NCBI RefSeq assembly: GCF_000378465.1
Contig: NZ_KB899929.1
Location: 1 to 64,000 of the forward strand
Reading direction: 5' to 3'
Length of the DNA stretch: 64,000 nt
Source: Elioraea tepidiphila DSM 17972
Lineage (GTDB): Bacteria > Pseudomonadota > Alphaproteobacteria > Acetobacterales > Acetobacteraceae
Part shown: positions 29,250-42,316 of the stretch, in pieces
How the letters are laid out: each line of letters begins with the position of its first letter
Position numbering within the stretch: position 1 is the first letter of the stretch
Position numbers and translations under genes: made by a program
Notes under the pieces: model-generated
The model's database searches: none
What the model was told of the DNA's origin: nothing
What the model saw: only the letters and a program-made list of their open reading frames with translations

Positions 29250-30280
29250 AGACCCGCTCCGGCGACGCAGGCGAGATCGACCATGCGGCAGGCATAGCCC
29301 ATCTCGTTGTCGTACCAGGCATAGACCTTCAGCATGGTGCCGTCGGTCACCATGGTCGAAGGCGCATCGACGATCGCGCTGCGCGAATCGCCGCGGTAGT
29401 CGGCCGAGACCAGCGGGCGGCGCTCGATGCCCAGAATGCCGGCGAGCGGACCCGCCTCGGCGGCTTCGAACAGCGCGTTCACCTCCTCGACCGTGACCGC
29501 GCGCGCCATCTCGAACACCGCGTCGGTCAGCGAGGCGTTCAGCACCGGCGCGCGCACCGCGTGTCCGTTCAGCTTGCCCTGGAGTTCGGGATAGATCAGC
29601 CCGATCGCGGTGGCGCTGCCGGTGGTGGTCGGCGCGAGGCTCAGCATCGCCGAGCGCGCGCGGCGGAGGTCCTTGTGCGGCGCGTCCACCACCACGTTGG
29701 TGTTGGTCGGATCGTGGATCGTGGTGATCTGGCCGTGGCGGATGCCGATCGCCTCGTGCAGCACCTTCACCACCGGCGCGAGGCAGTTGGTGGTGCAGGA
29801 GGCCGCCGTCAGCAGGTGCTGCGAACCGTCGTAGAGGTTGTCGTTCACGCCGACGACGATGTTCAGCGCCGAGCCGTCCTTCACCGGTGCGGCGACGATG
29901 ACGCGCTGGACGCCACGGTCGAGATAGGCTTCGAGATCGGGCCGGGTGAGGAACTTGCCGGTGCACTCCAGCACCACGTCGCAGCCGAGCGCGCCCCAGG
30001 CGACATCGCCGGGATGCGCGGCGGACGAGAACCCGATGCGATGGTTGCCGATCGCGATCGCATCGCCCTCCGCGGCGATCGGCGCGCGCCAGCGGCCCTG
30101 GATGGAGTCGAACTCCAGCAGATGCGCGGTCGCGGCCGCACCACCCTTCAGTTCGTTGACGTGCACCACGTCGAGCCGGTTCGCCGCGCGGGGATCGCCC
30201 TCGGCGCGCGCGACACCACCGAGCGCGGCGCGCAGCACGAGCCGCCCGATCCGGCCCATGCCGTTGATGCCGACACGCAT
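29246..30280 (-). CDS. Arsenate-detoxification glyceraldehyde-3-phosphate dehydrogenase
   Basis: A type I GAPDH of 344 residues: [15 protein letters not shown] (NAD-binding), the catalytic [26 protein letters not shown] and the end [17 protein letters not shown]. Its place directly between arsRC and arsJ identifies the arsenate-operon form, which makes unstable 1-arseno-3-phosphoglycerate for ArsJ to export; the TIHDPTNTN replacing the usual TIHSYT-type stretch also suits that subgroup. Starts 2 bases after the arsRC stop and overlaps arsJ by 4 bases. With arsJ broken, its product would have no exporter here. Confidence 0.9.
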   Translation of the reverse strand: MRVGINGMGRIGRLVLRAALGGVARAEGDPRAANRLDVVHVNELKGGAAATAHLLEFDSIQGRWRAPIAAEGDAIAIGNHRIGFSSAAHPGDVAWGALGCDVVLECTGKFLTRPDLEAYLDRGVQRVIVAAPVKDGSALNIVVGVNDNLYDGSQHLLTAASCTTNCLAPVVKVLHEAIGIRHGQITTIHDPTNTNVVVDAPHKDLRRARSAMLSLAPTTTGSATAIGLIYPELQGKLNGHAVRAPVLNASLTDAVFEMARAVTVEEVNALFEAAEAGPLAGILGIERRPLVSADYRGDSRSAIVDAPSTMVTDGTMLKVYAWYDNEMGYACRMVDLACVAGAGL

Positions 30281-30282
30281 GG

Positions 30283-31152
30283 TTACGCCGCCGTGGGCGT
30301 GACGCCGGGTGTGCGCGGCAGCCGGCCGATCTCGTCGAGGCGCTGCTGCAGGCTGAGGCGATCGAGGCTCTTCATCGGCAGATTGACGAAGACCGCGATG
30401 CGGTTGGCGAGCATCCGGTACACATCCGAGATGAAGGCGCCGCGTTCGGCCGCACTGCCCTCGAACCTCGCCGGGTCGGGCACGCCCCAGTGCGCCGTCA
30501 TCGGCTGGCCGGGCCAGGTCGGGCAGATCTCGTGCGCGGCATCGTCGCATACGGTGAACACAAAATCGAGCTTCGGCGCGCCGGGAGCGGCGAACTCGTC
30601 CCACGACTTCGAGCGCAGGCCGTCGGTCCGATAGTTGAGCCTCTTCAGCAGATCGATCGTCTGCGGATCGACCTCGCCCTTCGGGTGGCTGCCCGCGGAG
30701 AAGGCGCGGAAGCGGCCCATGCCTTCGCGGTTGAGGATCGCCTCCGCCATGATCGAGCGGTTGCTGTTCCCGGTGCAGAGGAACAATACGGAGTAGACGT
30801 TCGGCGGGTTGGTCATGCTGGGTCCCTCCCAGGGCGTGGTGGCGAAGTCCCCGCCGCACAGCCCAGGGTGACCGTCGCAGCAGGCCTCGGTCAGAAAGAC
30901 GGCGAGCCGGCGCACGACGTCGATCTCGGCAGCGTAGCGGATCGACCGGCCGGCCCGGGTGGCGCGGATCAGGCCCGCCCGTTCCAGCTCGCGCAGGTGG
31001 AACGAGAGGCTGGAGGGCGCGACGTTGAGTGCGATCGCAATCTCGCCGGCGGGCAGTCCGCCCGTGCCCGCACGCACGAGCAGACGGACCAGGGCGACCC
31101 GGGTCGGGTGGGCAAGGGCGGCGAAGCGGGCCGAGATCGCAGCAAATTCCAT
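30283..31152 (-). CDS. arsRC: ArsR-ArsC fusion: arsenic-responsive repressor joined to arsenate reductase
   Basis: One 289-residue frame encodes two proteins. Residues 1-100 are an ArsR/SmtB winged helix ([34 protein letters not shown]) with a cysteine set C91, C92 and C99 like the As(III) site of Acidithiobacillus ArsR. Residues 118-289 are a low-molecular-weight-phosphatase ArsC with P-loop CTGNSNRS (C126-R132), further cysteines C202 and C210, and [10 protein letters not shown]. Linker 101-117. An internal ATG at 30816 (residue 113) has GGGAGG eight bases upstream, so free ArsC may also be made. The ATG at 31152 sits at the predicted transcription start. Confidence 0.9.
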   Translation of the reverse strand: MEFAAISARFAALAHPTRVALVRLLVRAGTGGLPAGEIAIALNVAPSSLSFHLRELERAGLIRATRAGRSIRYAAEIDVVRRLAVFLTEACCDGHPGLCGGDFATTPWEGPSMTNPPNVYSVLFLCTGNSNRSIMAEAILNREGMGRFRAFSAGSHPKGEVDPQTIDLLKRLNYRTDGLRSKSWDEFAAPGAPKLDFVFTVCDDAAHEICPTWPGQPMTAHWGVPDPARFEGSAAERGAFISDVYRMLANRIAVFVNLPMKSLDRLSLQQRLDEIGRLPRTPGVTPTAA

Positions 31153-31158
31153 ATTTGG

Positions 31159-31187
31159 AGAATAGTCGAAATGTCGCCATGCATCAA
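31159..31187 (-). promoter_or_regulatory. Predicted sigma-70 promoter of arsRC
   Basis: On the minus strand TTGATG (31187-31182) and TATTCT (31164-31159) are 17 bases apart, four of six matches each to the consensus boxes, in an AT-rich patch of an otherwise GC-rich region. Transcription would start about at the arsRC ATG (31152), giving a leaderless or near-leaderless message; there is indeed no Shine-Dalgarno before that ATG. A weak inverted repeat ATTC...GAAT at 31146-31163 overlaps the minus-10 and start codon and could be the ArsR site. Confidence 0.5.
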
Positions 31188-31209
31188 GAGGCGACACACG
31201 ATCGCGGAC

Positions 31210-32184
31210 CTACTGCGACGGCGCGGCCGCCAGCCAGTCCGCGATCGCCTGGTCGAGACCGGCGAAACGCGGCTGGAATCCCGTGGCCTCGCGGATGCGG
31301 CGGATGTCCATCGCGACGCGATCGAACGGCACATGCGTGACGACCGTCGCCGTCTCCTGCGGCCCGGCGGCGCGCCAACGGAACCCCGGCACGTGGTGGG
31401 CGAGCACGCGGCAGAACTCGGCGACATCGGTCGCGACGCCACTGCCGAGATTGAACACCGCGCGGTCGAGGGACGGCGCATCGAGCAGCGCGATCAGCCC
31501 GGCGGCGACATCGCGAACATAGACGTGATCGCCGCGCGTCGGCCGGTTCAGCAGCGCGACCTCGCCCCGTTGCGCGGCGAGGAAGGCCGAGCGGTGCGCG
31601 GAGAGCGTGTCGCGCACCCCCGTCTCGCGCTCCCACGGTCCGTAGACCGAGCCGATGCGCGCGGCGGCAAAGGAGAGACCGTGCACCGCGGCGAGACGCG
31701 CGAGCATCTGCTCGGTCGCGAGCTTGGTGATGCCGTAGAGCGCGGCGGGCCGCGGCCAGGTCTCGTCCTCGCCGAAGGCGGTGCAGCCCGGCGGCGGCGC
31801 GCCGTAGACCGAGACCGAGGAGGGCGACACCAGCCGCGTCACGCCCTGGGCCAGTGCGGCGCGGAACACCGCGAGCGCGCCCAGAACGTTGACGCCGACG
31901 ATCGTCTCGGGATCGGATTTCTCGCGCGCGGGGCCGGCTGTGATCACGGCCAGGTGCAGGATGCGCCGGATCTCCGCGGCGGCAAAGGCGCGCGCGAGAT
32001 CCTCCGCCGAGCGCACATCGCCCGCGACCTCGATCAGGGTTCCCGGCAGGCGCGCGAACGCCCCGCGCGCGTCCTCGGGCAGGGCGGCGCGGTCGAAGGC
32101 GACGACGGTATCGCCGCGCGCGAGCAGGGCCTCGACGGTCGCGAGCCCGACGAAGCCCGCCGCGCCGGTGACCAGCACCGTCAC
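31210..32184 (-). CDS. NAD-dependent epimerase/dehydratase family protein
   Basis: An extended short-chain dehydrogenase of 324 residues. The Rossmann loop is VTGAAGFVGLATVEALL, the active-site Ser/Tyr/Lys appear in LVSPSSVSVYG and YGITKLATEQML, and SVYGPWERETGVRDTLSAH plus RGDHVYVRDVAAGLIALL follow the sugar-nucleotide epimerase pattern. The GTG start at 32184 overlaps the SDR stop by 4 bases; the longer frame to 32430 only shadows the SDR gene. Third in a purF-SDR-epimerase string. Substrate unknown. Confidence 0.87.
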   Translation of the reverse strand: MTVLVTGAAGFVGLATVEALLARGDTVVAFDRAALPEDARGAFARLPGTLIEVAGDVRSAEDLARAFAAAEIRRILHLAVITAGPAREKSDPETIVGVNVLGALAVFRAALAQGVTRLVSPSSVSVYGAPPPGCTAFGEDETWPRPAALYGITKLATEQMLARLAAVHGLSFAAARIGSVYGPWERETGVRDTLSAHRSAFLAAQRGEVALLNRPTRGDHVYVRDVAAGLIALLDAPSLDRAVFNLGSGVATDVAEFCRVLAHHVPGFRWRAAGPQETATVVTHVPFDRVAMDIRRIREATGFQPRFAGLDQAIADWLAAAPSQ

Positions 32185-32891
32185 CTGAACGACACCACCT
32201 CGCCGGAGCGCGTCTCCTCGGGCCGGCACAACGCGACGATCGCGGGGGCGACGTCCGCGGGCTGCGGGATCGTCGCCGGGTCCTCGCCGGGCATGGCGGC
32301 GGCGCGCATCCGGGTCGCCACGGGCCCGGGATTGAACGCGTTCACCTTCACGGGCGTGATCGCGAGCTCGGCCGCCCAGGTCTTCACCAGGTGATCGAGT
32401 GCGGCCTTGCTCGCGCCATAGGGACCCCAATAGGCGCGCGCCTTGGTCGCCGCACCGGAGCTGACGAACACCGCGCGGCCGGCATCGGAGGCGCGCAGCA
32501 GGGGCTCGGTGGTGCGCATCAGGTGCCAGTTCGCGGTGACGTTCACCGCCCAGAGATCGGTCCAGTCCTTCTCCGGCAGATGCGTGAGCGGCCCGAGCCG
32601 CCCGAGCAGCCCGGCATTGCCGACGACGATATCGAGCCGGCCGAAGCGTTCCGCGAGCGTCGGACCGATCGCGTCCACCTTCGCCCCGTCGCGCAGATCG
32701 AGCACGAGCAGCGTCGCGTTGCGGCCCGTCGCGGCCGCGATCGCGTCGTCGGTCTCCTCGAGCCCGGCCTTGCTCCGCGCGACCGCCACCACCTGGGCGC
32801 CCTGGCGCGCGAGTTCCACCGCCACCGCGGCCCCGATGCCGCGCGACGCGCCGGTGACGAGCGCGACGCGCCCGGCCAACCCCTCCGCCAT
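32181..32891 (-). CDS. SDR family NAD(P)-dependent oxidoreductase
   Basis: A classical short-chain dehydrogenase of 236 residues: TGASRGIGAAVAVELARQG for cofactor binding, NAG in VVGNAGLLGRLG, catalytic Ser in VFVSSGAAT and Tyr/Lys in YGASKAALDHLVKTWAAE. An SDR directly after purF is conserved in many alphaproteobacteria, though its substrate is not known to me. It begins one base after the purF stop and overlaps the epimerase gene by 4 bases, so the three are one transcript. Confidence 0.9.
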   Translation of the reverse strand: MAEGLAGRVALVTGASRGIGAAVAVELARQGAQVVAVARSKAGLEETDDAIAAATGRNATLLVLDLRDGAKVDAIGPTLAERFGRLDIVVGNAGLLGRLGPLTHLPEKDWTDLWAVNVTANWHLMRTTEPLLRASDAGRAVFVSSGAATKARAYWGPYGASKAALDHLVKTWAAELAITPVKVNAFNPGPVATRMRAAAMPGEDPATIPQPADVAPAIVALCRPEETRSGEVVSFR

Positions 32892-32892
32892 C

Positions 32893-34350
32893 TCAGCGCG
32901 TCTCGGCGAGCAGGCTGAGCTGCCGGTCGTTCGACTGGTCGGACTGGTCGGTCAGCGGGATCGGGTAGTCGCCGGTGAAGCAGGCATCGCAGAACTGCGG
33001 CCGCCTAGCGTCGCGCGCGGCCCCGGCGACCGCGCGGTAGAGCCCGTCGATCGAGATGAAGGCGAGGGAATCCACACCGATGATGCGCGCCATCGCGTCG
33101 ACGTCGTTGCGGGCGGCGAGCAACTGGTCGCGCTCGGGCGTGTCGATGCCGTAGAAGCAGGAATGCGTGGTCGGCGGCGAGGAGACGCGCATGTGCACCT
33201 CGGTGGCCCCGGCCGCGCGCACCATCTCCACGATCTTGCGGCTGGTGGTGCCGCGCACGATCGAATCGTCCACCAGGATCACGCGCTTGCCCGCGAGCAG
33301 CGCGCGGTTGGCGCTGTGCTTCAGCTTCACGCCGAGATGGCGGATCTGGTCGGTCGGCTCGATGAAGGTGCGGCCGACATAGTGGTTGCGGATGATGCCG
33401 AGCTCGAACGGCACGCCGGCCTCGGCCGCGTAGCCCATCGCCGCGGGCACGCCGCTGTCGGGCACCGGCACGACGATATCCGCCGCGGTGTGGCTCTCGC
33501 GCGCGAGCTCGGCGCCGATGCGCTTGCGCACCTCGTAGACGGCGGTGCCCTCGACGATGCTGTCGGGCCGGGCGAAGTAGATGTGCTCGAAGATGCAGAA
33601 GCGCGACGGCTGCTTCGCCCAGGGCTTGATCGAGCGCACGCCGGCATCGTCGATCACCACGATCTCGCCCGGCTCGACATCGCGCACGAAGGCCGCGCCG
33701 ACGATGTCGAGCGCGCAGGTCTCCGAGGCGAGCACCCAGGCCCCGTCCCTGCCCGCGAGCCGGCCGAGGATCAGCGGTCGTACGCCGAACGGATCGCGCA
33801 CGCCGATCAGCGCCTCCGAGGTCAGCGCGACCAGCGAATAGGCCCCCTGCACCTGCTTGAGCGCGTCGATCAGCCGGTCCACCACCGTGCCGTAGAGGCT
33901 GATCGCGATCAGGTGGACGAACACTTCCGAATCCGTGGTGGACTGGAACAGGCAGCCGCGGCGGACCAGCGCGCGCCGCAGCGCATGCGCGTTGGTGAGA
34001 TTGCCGTTGTGCCCGACCGCGAGCCCGCCGAACTCGAAATCGGCATAGAGCGGCTGGACATTGCGCAGCACGGTGTCGCCGGTGGTGGCGTAGCGGTTGT
34101 GGCCGATCGCCGCCGCCCCCGGCAGCCGCGCCATCACCCGTGCGTCCGAGAACGCATCGCCCACCAGCCCGAGCGCCTTGTGGCTGTGGAAGCGCTCGCC
34201 GTCGAAGCTGACGATGCCGGTCGCCTCCTGGCCGCGATGCTGGAGCGCGTGCAGCCCGAGCGCGGTCAGCGCCGCCGCGTCGGCGGCCCCCCAGACGCCG
34301 AACACCCCGCACTCCTCGCGCAGGTGGTCGTCGTCGCGCGCCGCGCTCAT
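32893..34350 (-). CDS. purF: Amidophosphoribosyltransferase
   Basis: PurF (485 aa) makes 5-phosphoribosylamine, the committed step of purine synthesis. The class II glutaminase nucleophile Cys follows a short propeptide ([21 protein letters not shown]); [27 protein letters not shown] and the PRPP loop [20 protein letters not shown] are intact. The [21 protein letters not shown] stretch is also typical. ATG at 34350 is preferred; an in-frame ATG at 34380 would add ten residues. Sits 52 bases downstream of cvpA, its usual partner. Confidence 0.95.
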   Translation of the reverse strand: MSAARDDDHLREECGVFGVWGAADAAALTALGLHALQHRGQEATGIVSFDGERFHSHKALGLVGDAFSDARVMARLPGAAAIGHNRYATTGDTVLRNVQPLYADFEFGGLAVGHNGNLTNAHALRRALVRRGCLFQSTTDSEVFVHLIAISLYGTVVDRLIDALKQVQGAYSLVALTSEALIGVRDPFGVRPLILGRLAGRDGAWVLASETCALDIVGAAFVRDVEPGEIVVIDDAGVRSIKPWAKQPSRFCIFEHIYFARPDSIVEGTAVYEVRKRIGAELARESHTAADIVVPVPDSGVPAAMGYAAEAGVPFELGIIRNHYVGRTFIEPTDQIRHLGVKLKHSANRALLAGKRVILVDDSIVRGTTSRKIVEMVRAAGATEVHMRVSSPPTTHSCFYGIDTPERDQLLAARNDVDAMARIIGVDSLAFISIDGLYRAVAGAARDARRPQFCDACFTGDYPIPLTDQSDQSNDRQLSLLAETR

Positions 34351-34402
34351 CCCCGCCAATCCGCCCGACGGCCTCACCATCCCAATCCCCCTGCGCCGCG
34401 GT

Positions 34403-35032
34403 TCAGCGTGTCACGTTCATCAGCCGGTCGAGGTCGCGCCGCTCCTCGGGCCGGTACCCCTCGGGCCGCACCGCGGAGGCGGCTGTGGGCGGGCGCATCA
34501 GCTCGGTCGCGGAGGGTGCGTCCGGCGTGGTGCGCGGCGGCGCGGGCAGGAGCCCCGGCGGCAGCTGGCGCACGATCCAGGCCCCGCCCGCCTCCAGCGC
34601 CGGGCGGGTGCGCGCCTCCGAGGCCCAGGACGGCCAGCGATCCGGCGGTTGCAGCCACGCCGCTGCTATATAGGCGATGCACACCAGCGCCGCACCCCGC
34701 GCGAGCCCGAACACCAGCCCGAGCGTGCGGTCGATCGCGCCGAGCGCGCTGTCCTGCACCCGGTCGGAGATCGCGCCGGCGATCAGCGCGAACACGATCA
34801 GCGCGACGAGGAAGATCACGCCACCGGCGGCGATGTTGGCGACCGGCCCCTTCTCGATCACGCCGAACAGCCCCTCGATGTAGGGCGCCAGATGCGGGTA
34901 GCCGAACACGCCGGCCGCCGCCGCGCCGACCCAGGCGGCGATCGACAGCACCTCGCGCACGAAGCCGCGGAACAGCGCGAGCAGCCCCGAGACGGCGAGA
35001 ACGGCGAGGACGGCGATGTCGAGCCAGGGCAT
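34403..35032 (-). CDS. cvpA: CvpA family membrane protein
   Basis: A 209-residue inner-membrane protein of the colicin V production family, with four hydrophobic segments (MPWLDIAVLAVLAVSGLLALFRGFVREVL; AAWVGAAAAGVFGY; VIFLVALIVFALIAG; LGLVFGLARGAALVCIAYIAA). The FRGFVREVLSI motif is the family signature. A Pro/Arg-rich cytoplasmic tail of about 60 residues follows. Start at 35032 fits the family; the longer frame to 35170 reads radA downstream sequence. In the conserved radA-cvpA-purF order. Confidence 0.9.
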   Translation of the reverse strand: MPWLDIAVLAVLAVSGLLALFRGFVREVLSIAAWVGAAAAGVFGYPHLAPYIEGLFGVIEKGPVANIAAGGVIFLVALIVFALIAGAISDRVQDSALGAIDRTLGLVFGLARGAALVCIAYIAAAWLQPPDRWPSWASEARTRPALEAGGAWIVRQLPPGLLPAPPRTTPDAPSATELMRPPTAASAVRPEGYRPEERRDLDRLMNVTR

Positions 35033-35105
35033 GCGGTCGGCGGTCTGGAGAGCGGAGAGGGGCCCCCACGCGATGACGGATCGCGGAAGGCACCCCGGCC
35101 CCTCC

Positions 35106-36542
<1,437 letters not shown>

Positions 36543-36742
36543 GGGGCTACGGTACCGGCTCCATCGGAGAGTGCGACTCTGGATCCCGGAGCGCTGGATG
36601 CAGTCGGCTGCGGCAGGCCGTCTTGGGAGCGCCCAGCATGGCGCCGGAGACGCCATCTCTCGCGTCTTGCTGGCGTTTCCGCCTGCGAATACCTTACGCG
36701 CAAGAACAGGGACGCGGGTCACAGAAATCATAGGGAGACGAC

Positions 36743-37732
36743 ATGATCAGTTCTCTGTGGTTGTCCCGACGCAGCCTGCTCGCGGCAGGTCTGGCCATGT
36801 CCGCTGCGGCGACGCATGCACAGCCGGTTTGGCCGACACGCCCGATCCGCTTCATCATCTCGTTCCCGCCGGGCGGTGCGATCGATACCGTGATGCGCCT
36901 CATCGGTCCGTCGATGGCGGAGACCCTGGGCCAGCCGGCGGTGCTCGAGAACCGTCCGGGGGCGGCGGGCAGTATCGCCGCCGGCGTGGTGGCGGTCGCG
37001 CCACCGGACGGCTACACCTTCCTCTGCGACACGTCCACGCACGCGACGGCACCCCATCTGATCCGTAACCTGACGTTTCGGTACGAGACGGCGTTCACGG
37101 CGGTCACGCACTTGACGTCGGTGCCGTTGCTCGTCGTGGCGCATCCGTCCTTGCCGGCGAACACCATCGCCGAGCTGTTGGCCCTTGCGCGCAGTCGCGC
37201 TGCCGCGGGGCGGCCGCTGGCATATGCATCGGGCGGCAACGGGTCGGCATCGCACTATGCGGCGGCGCTCTTCCAGAAACTGGCCAGAATCGAGTTCCTG
37301 CATGTTCCTTTCCGCGGCGGCGGACCGGCGGTGCAGGCCTTGCTGGCCGGCACCGTGGACTTCCACATCGGCACCGCCGGGTCTTCCGCGGCCTTGGTGC
37401 AGGAAGGACGGCTCAAGGCGTTCGCCGTGAGCACGCGCGAGAGGCTCGGCCAGTTCCCCGATCTGCCGACGCTGCATGAGGCCGGTCTTCCGGGATACGA
37501 GTTCCTCGAATGGGGCGCGATCCTCGCCCCCGCCGCGACGCCTCCCGTGGTCGTGGCGCGCGTGCAGGCGGCTGCCTCGGCGGCGCTGCGCTTGCCCGCC
37601 GTCCAGGAACGATTGGACCGGATCGGCATCCTGCCGGTGGGCAGCCCGCCGGAGGAGTCCGCGCGGTTCATCGCCGAGCAACGGACGCTCGCCGGCGAAC
37701 TGACCCGCAGCGCTGCCATCACGCTCGACTGA
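36743..37732 (+). CDS. Bug family tripartite tricarboxylate transporter substrate-binding protein
   Basis: A 329-residue periplasmic binding protein of the TctC/Bug family. The export signal has a twin-arginine look (LSRRSLLAAGLAMSAAATHA). Mature features are WPTRPIRFIISFPPGGAIDTVMR, LENRPGAAGSIAAGVVA, PDGYTFLCDTSTHA and LHEAGLPGYEFLEWGAIL. Bug proteins bind small carboxylates or amides. No TctA/TctB permease is nearby, so it is an orphan receptor, as is common. Six bases upstream of the deacetylase gene. Local GC (about 60%) is well below that of flanking genes. AGGGAGACG precedes the ATG. Confidence 0.88.
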   Translation: MISSLWLSRRSLLAAGLAMSAAATHAQPVWPTRPIRFIISFPPGGAIDTVMRLIGPSMAETLGQPAVLENRPGAAGSIAAGVVAVAPPDGYTFLCDTSTHATAPHLIRNLTFRYETAFTAVTHLTSVPLLVVAHPSLPANTIAELLALARSRAAAGRPLAYASGGNGSASHYAAALFQKLARIEFLHVPFRGGGPAVQALLAGTVDFHIGTAGSSAALVQEGRLKAFAVSTRERLGQFPDLPTLHEAGLPGYEFLEWGAILAPAATPPVVVARVQAAASAALRLPAVQERLDRIGILPVGSPPEESARFIAEQRTLAGELTRSAAITLD

Positions 37733-37738
37733 CTTCCG

Positions 37739-38689
37739 ATGCTGGTGCCGCCGGCGAGAGGCTCCGACCGCGACCTTACGGGACGGGGAGGGCGGGATCC
37801 CGATTTCGTCTGGCCAAACGGCGCACGGCTCGCCGTTTCGGTGGTGGTCAACTTCGAGGAGGGGGCTGAACATCAGGTGGGCGACGGCGATCCCCAGAGC
37901 GAACGCATCGGCGAGGTGATCAGCGTCGTCGAGCCCGGCACCCGCGACCTGGGGCAGGAGCAGATCTTCGCCTACGGTATGCGGGCAGGTCTGTGGCGGA
38001 TCCTGGACGCGCTCGACCGGTTCCGGATCGAGGCCACGTTCCTGATGTGCGGCCGGGCCGTCGAGCGCGCGCCGCTGCAAGCGGCGGCCGTCTGTCGGCG
38101 GGGCCATGAGGCCGCCGTGCACGGCTGGCGGTGGCGGCCGCATGCCGACTACCGCGATCCCACGGAAGAGGCGCGGGATCTCGACCGTTGCGTGGCGGTG
38201 ATCAGCACCGTCTGCGGGATCAGACCCTGCGGCTTCTTCTGTCGCGGCAGCGAGAGTGCCTGGACGCGCCGCCAGCTTTCCGAGCGCGGTTTCCTGTACA
38301 CCTCGAACGCGTTCGATGACGACTTGCCCTACCGTGATCCGGAGCACCCGGGGCTGATCGTGCTGCCCTACGCGCTCGACAGCAACGACATGAAGTTCTT
38401 CCATCCGAACGGCTTCGTCCGGGCGCGCGAGATGGTGGAATACGTGAATGACGCCCTCGCGACGCTTCTTGCCGAGGCGGACCGCGGCAAGCCCAGAATG
38501 CTGACCATCGGCTACCACCTGCGCATTGTCGGCCGTCCAGGGCGTTTCGCGGCCTTCGAGGGGGTGCTCGCCCGCCTGAGCGCGCTCGGTGACCGTGTCT
38601 GGGTGGCACGACGGGACGCGATCGCGCGCGCCTGGGCACGCGTGGAGAGCTCCTCGATGCGAGGTGCCGAGACTCTGTCCGGTTGCTGA
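37739..38689 (+). CDS. Polysaccharide deacetylase/PuuE-type amidohydrolase
   Basis: A 316-residue NodB-homology barrel resembling PuuE allantoinases and related amide hydrolases: SVVVNFEEGAEHQVGDGD replaces the NYEEGGE of PuuE, followed by YGMRAGLWRILDALDRF, EAAVHGWRWRPHADY and GFFCRGSESAWTRRQL. The canonical metal-binding DD and HxxxH set of chitin deacetylases is not obvious, as in PuuE. Overlaps no neighbour but follows the Bug gene by 6 bases without its own Shine-Dalgarno, so the two are likely coupled: receptor plus enzyme for one nitrogen-containing carboxylate. Same low-GC island. Confidence 0.82.
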   Translation: MLVPPARGSDRDLTGRGGRDPDFVWPNGARLAVSVVVNFEEGAEHQVGDGDPQSERIGEVISVVEPGTRDLGQEQIFAYGMRAGLWRILDALDRFRIEATFLMCGRAVERAPLQAAAVCRRGHEAAVHGWRWRPHADYRDPTEEARDLDRCVAVISTVCGIRPCGFFCRGSESAWTRRQLSERGFLYTSNAFDDDLPYRDPEHPGLIVLPYALDSNDMKFFHPNGFVRAREMVEYVNDALATLLAEADRGKPRMLTIGYHLRIVGRPGRFAAFEGVLARLSALGDRVWVARRDAIARAWARVESSSMRGAETLSGC

Positions 38690-38950
38690 CGGCACGCAGC
38701 CGAGACGCGGCTCGGGCGACGACCGCCGCGGGTCCCCGGCGTCTCGCGCAGCGCGACGGCCGAGCACCGGTCGCTTGTGCGGAGCGGACCGACATGGCGC
38801 GTCCCGGTGCCTGGCTTGGCGTCGGCCTCCGATGTGAGGCTGCACGACGGACGAAGATGCTGCCGTGTTCCGGCCGGACCACCAGCCCCGTGCGGGCTCG
38901 TCGATCGATCGGTTGACCCACCCCCTCCCGCGCGCCGACCATCCCCGGCG

Positions 38951-40602
38951 ATGACCGACTCCGCCCCCGTTACCCGCTCCACGCCCTGGGCCCAGCTCGC
39001 CGCGCGCGCCGCCGACCCCGCCGCGAGCGCGATCCGCGCCCGCCTCGCGGCCGACCCGAACCGCTTCGCCCGCCTCTCCCGCACAGGGGCCGGCCTGCTG
39101 CTCGACCTCTCGCGGACCGCGCTCGACGCGCCGCTGCTCGACGACCTGCTGGCGCTGGCCGAGGCCGCCGAGCTCCGCGCCGCGCTCCGCCGCATGGCCG
39201 GCGGCGCCTGGGTCAACGCGACCGAACGCCGCGCCGCGCTGCACATCGCCCTTCGCGCCCCGCGCAGCGCCGGCTACCGCGCCTGCACGGCCGAGGGCTG
39301 GGAGGATGCCTCCGGCTACATCCACGCCGAGCTCGACCGGATGCACGACTTTGTCACGGCCGTGCACACCGGCCGCATCACGGCGGGGAACGGCGCGCCC
39401 TTCGCCAATGTGCTCAATCTCGGCATCGGCGGCTCCGATCTCGGCCCGGCCATGGTGACCGAGGCGCTCGCCCACACGGGCGCGCGGCTCGATGCGCGCT
39501 TCGTCGGCAACGTGGACGGCCACGCGCTCGCGCCGGTGCTCGCACGGCTCGATCCCGCGCGCACCCTCGTGCTGATCGCGTCCAAGTCCTTCACCACCCA
39601 GGAGACCATGGCGAACGCCTCCGTCGCGCGCGAATGGCTCGCCGCGACGCTCGGCGCGGATCGCATCGGGCAGCATCTCGCGGCCCTCTCCACCAATCTC
39701 GCCGCGACCTCCGCCTTCGGCATCCCGCGCGAGCGCGTGTTTGGCTTCAAGGACTGGGTGGGCGGGCGCTATTCGCTCTGGTCGCCGATCGGGCTCGGCA
39801 TCGCGCTGGCGCGCGGCTGGGAGGTGTTCGCGGACCTGCTCGCCGGCGCGCATGCGATGGACACGCACGCGCTCGCGGCCCCACCGCGCCGCAACCTGCC
39901 GATGTTGCTCGCGCTCGCGCACACCTGGCACGCGACCTTCCTCGGCCGCGCGGCCTATGCGTGCCTGCCCTACGACCAGCGGCTCGCGCGCCTGCCGGCC
40001 TGGCTGCAACAGTTGGAGATGGAGAGCAACGGCAAGCGGGTCGATCTCGCCGGGCGGCCGGTGCCGTTCCCGACCGCGCCCGTGGTGTTCGGCGAGCCGG
40101 GGACGAATTTCCAGCACAGTTTCGGCCAGTTGCTGCACCAGGGCACGGCCGTGATCCCGGCCGATCTCGTGCTGGTCGCGCGGCCCGATCACGAGCTCGA
40201 AGCGAACCACCGCATCCTGCTCGCCCATGCCGCGGCGCAGGGTGCCGCGCTCGCGCTCGGCCGCAGCGAGGAGGAGGCGGTCGCGGAACTGACCGCCTCC
40301 GGCACCGATCCCGCGCGTGCCGCCGCCCTCGGCCCGCACCGCAGCTTCCCCGGCGACCGCCCGACCATCTCCATCATCCTGCCGCGCCTCGACCCGCACC
40401 ATCTCGGCGCGCTCTTGTCGCTCTACGAGCACAAGGTCGCGCTGCAAGCCGCCCTCTGGGGGATCAACGCCTTCGACCAGTGGGGCGTGGAGCTCGGCAA
40501 GACGCTCGCCGGCGGCACCGAGGCGGCGCTTGCCACGGGCGACACGGCGGCACTCGATCCCGCGACCGCCGGGCTGGTCGCCGCGCTGCGGCGGATGGGC
40601 GG

Positions 40603-40606
<4 letters not shown>
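38951..40606 (+). CDS. pgi: Glucose-6-phosphate isomerase
   Basis: PGI (551 aa) interconverts glucose-6- and fructose-6-phosphate in the cytosol. Family segments: NLGIGGSDLGPAMVTEAL, ASKSFTTQETMANA, FGFKDWVGGRYSLWSPIGL (signature 1), MESNGKRVD, GEPGTNFQHSFGQLLHQGT and WGVELGKTLA (signature 2). ATG at 38951 gives the expected length; the frame extends upstream to 38777 through sequence without conserved residues. The stop overlaps the mutL start (ATGA). The upstream 261 bases (38690-38950) hold no gene that I can support. Confidence 0.95.
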
Positions 40607-42303
<1,697 letters not shown>

Positions 42304-42316
42304 CCGAGGAGTGCCG

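Noticed and set aside
36640-36690. Inverted repeat ACGCCA...TGGCGT as an attachment or insertion border of the low-GC island
   Set aside because: Six-base arms with no matching copy at the right flank; too weak to call.
36728-40447. Very long minus-strand open frame of about 1239 codons, and similar long frames elsewhere
   Set aside because: These are antisense or out-of-phase shadows of real genes in GC-rich DNA; they are Arg/Ala/His-rich, carry no family motif and lie over well-supported genes.
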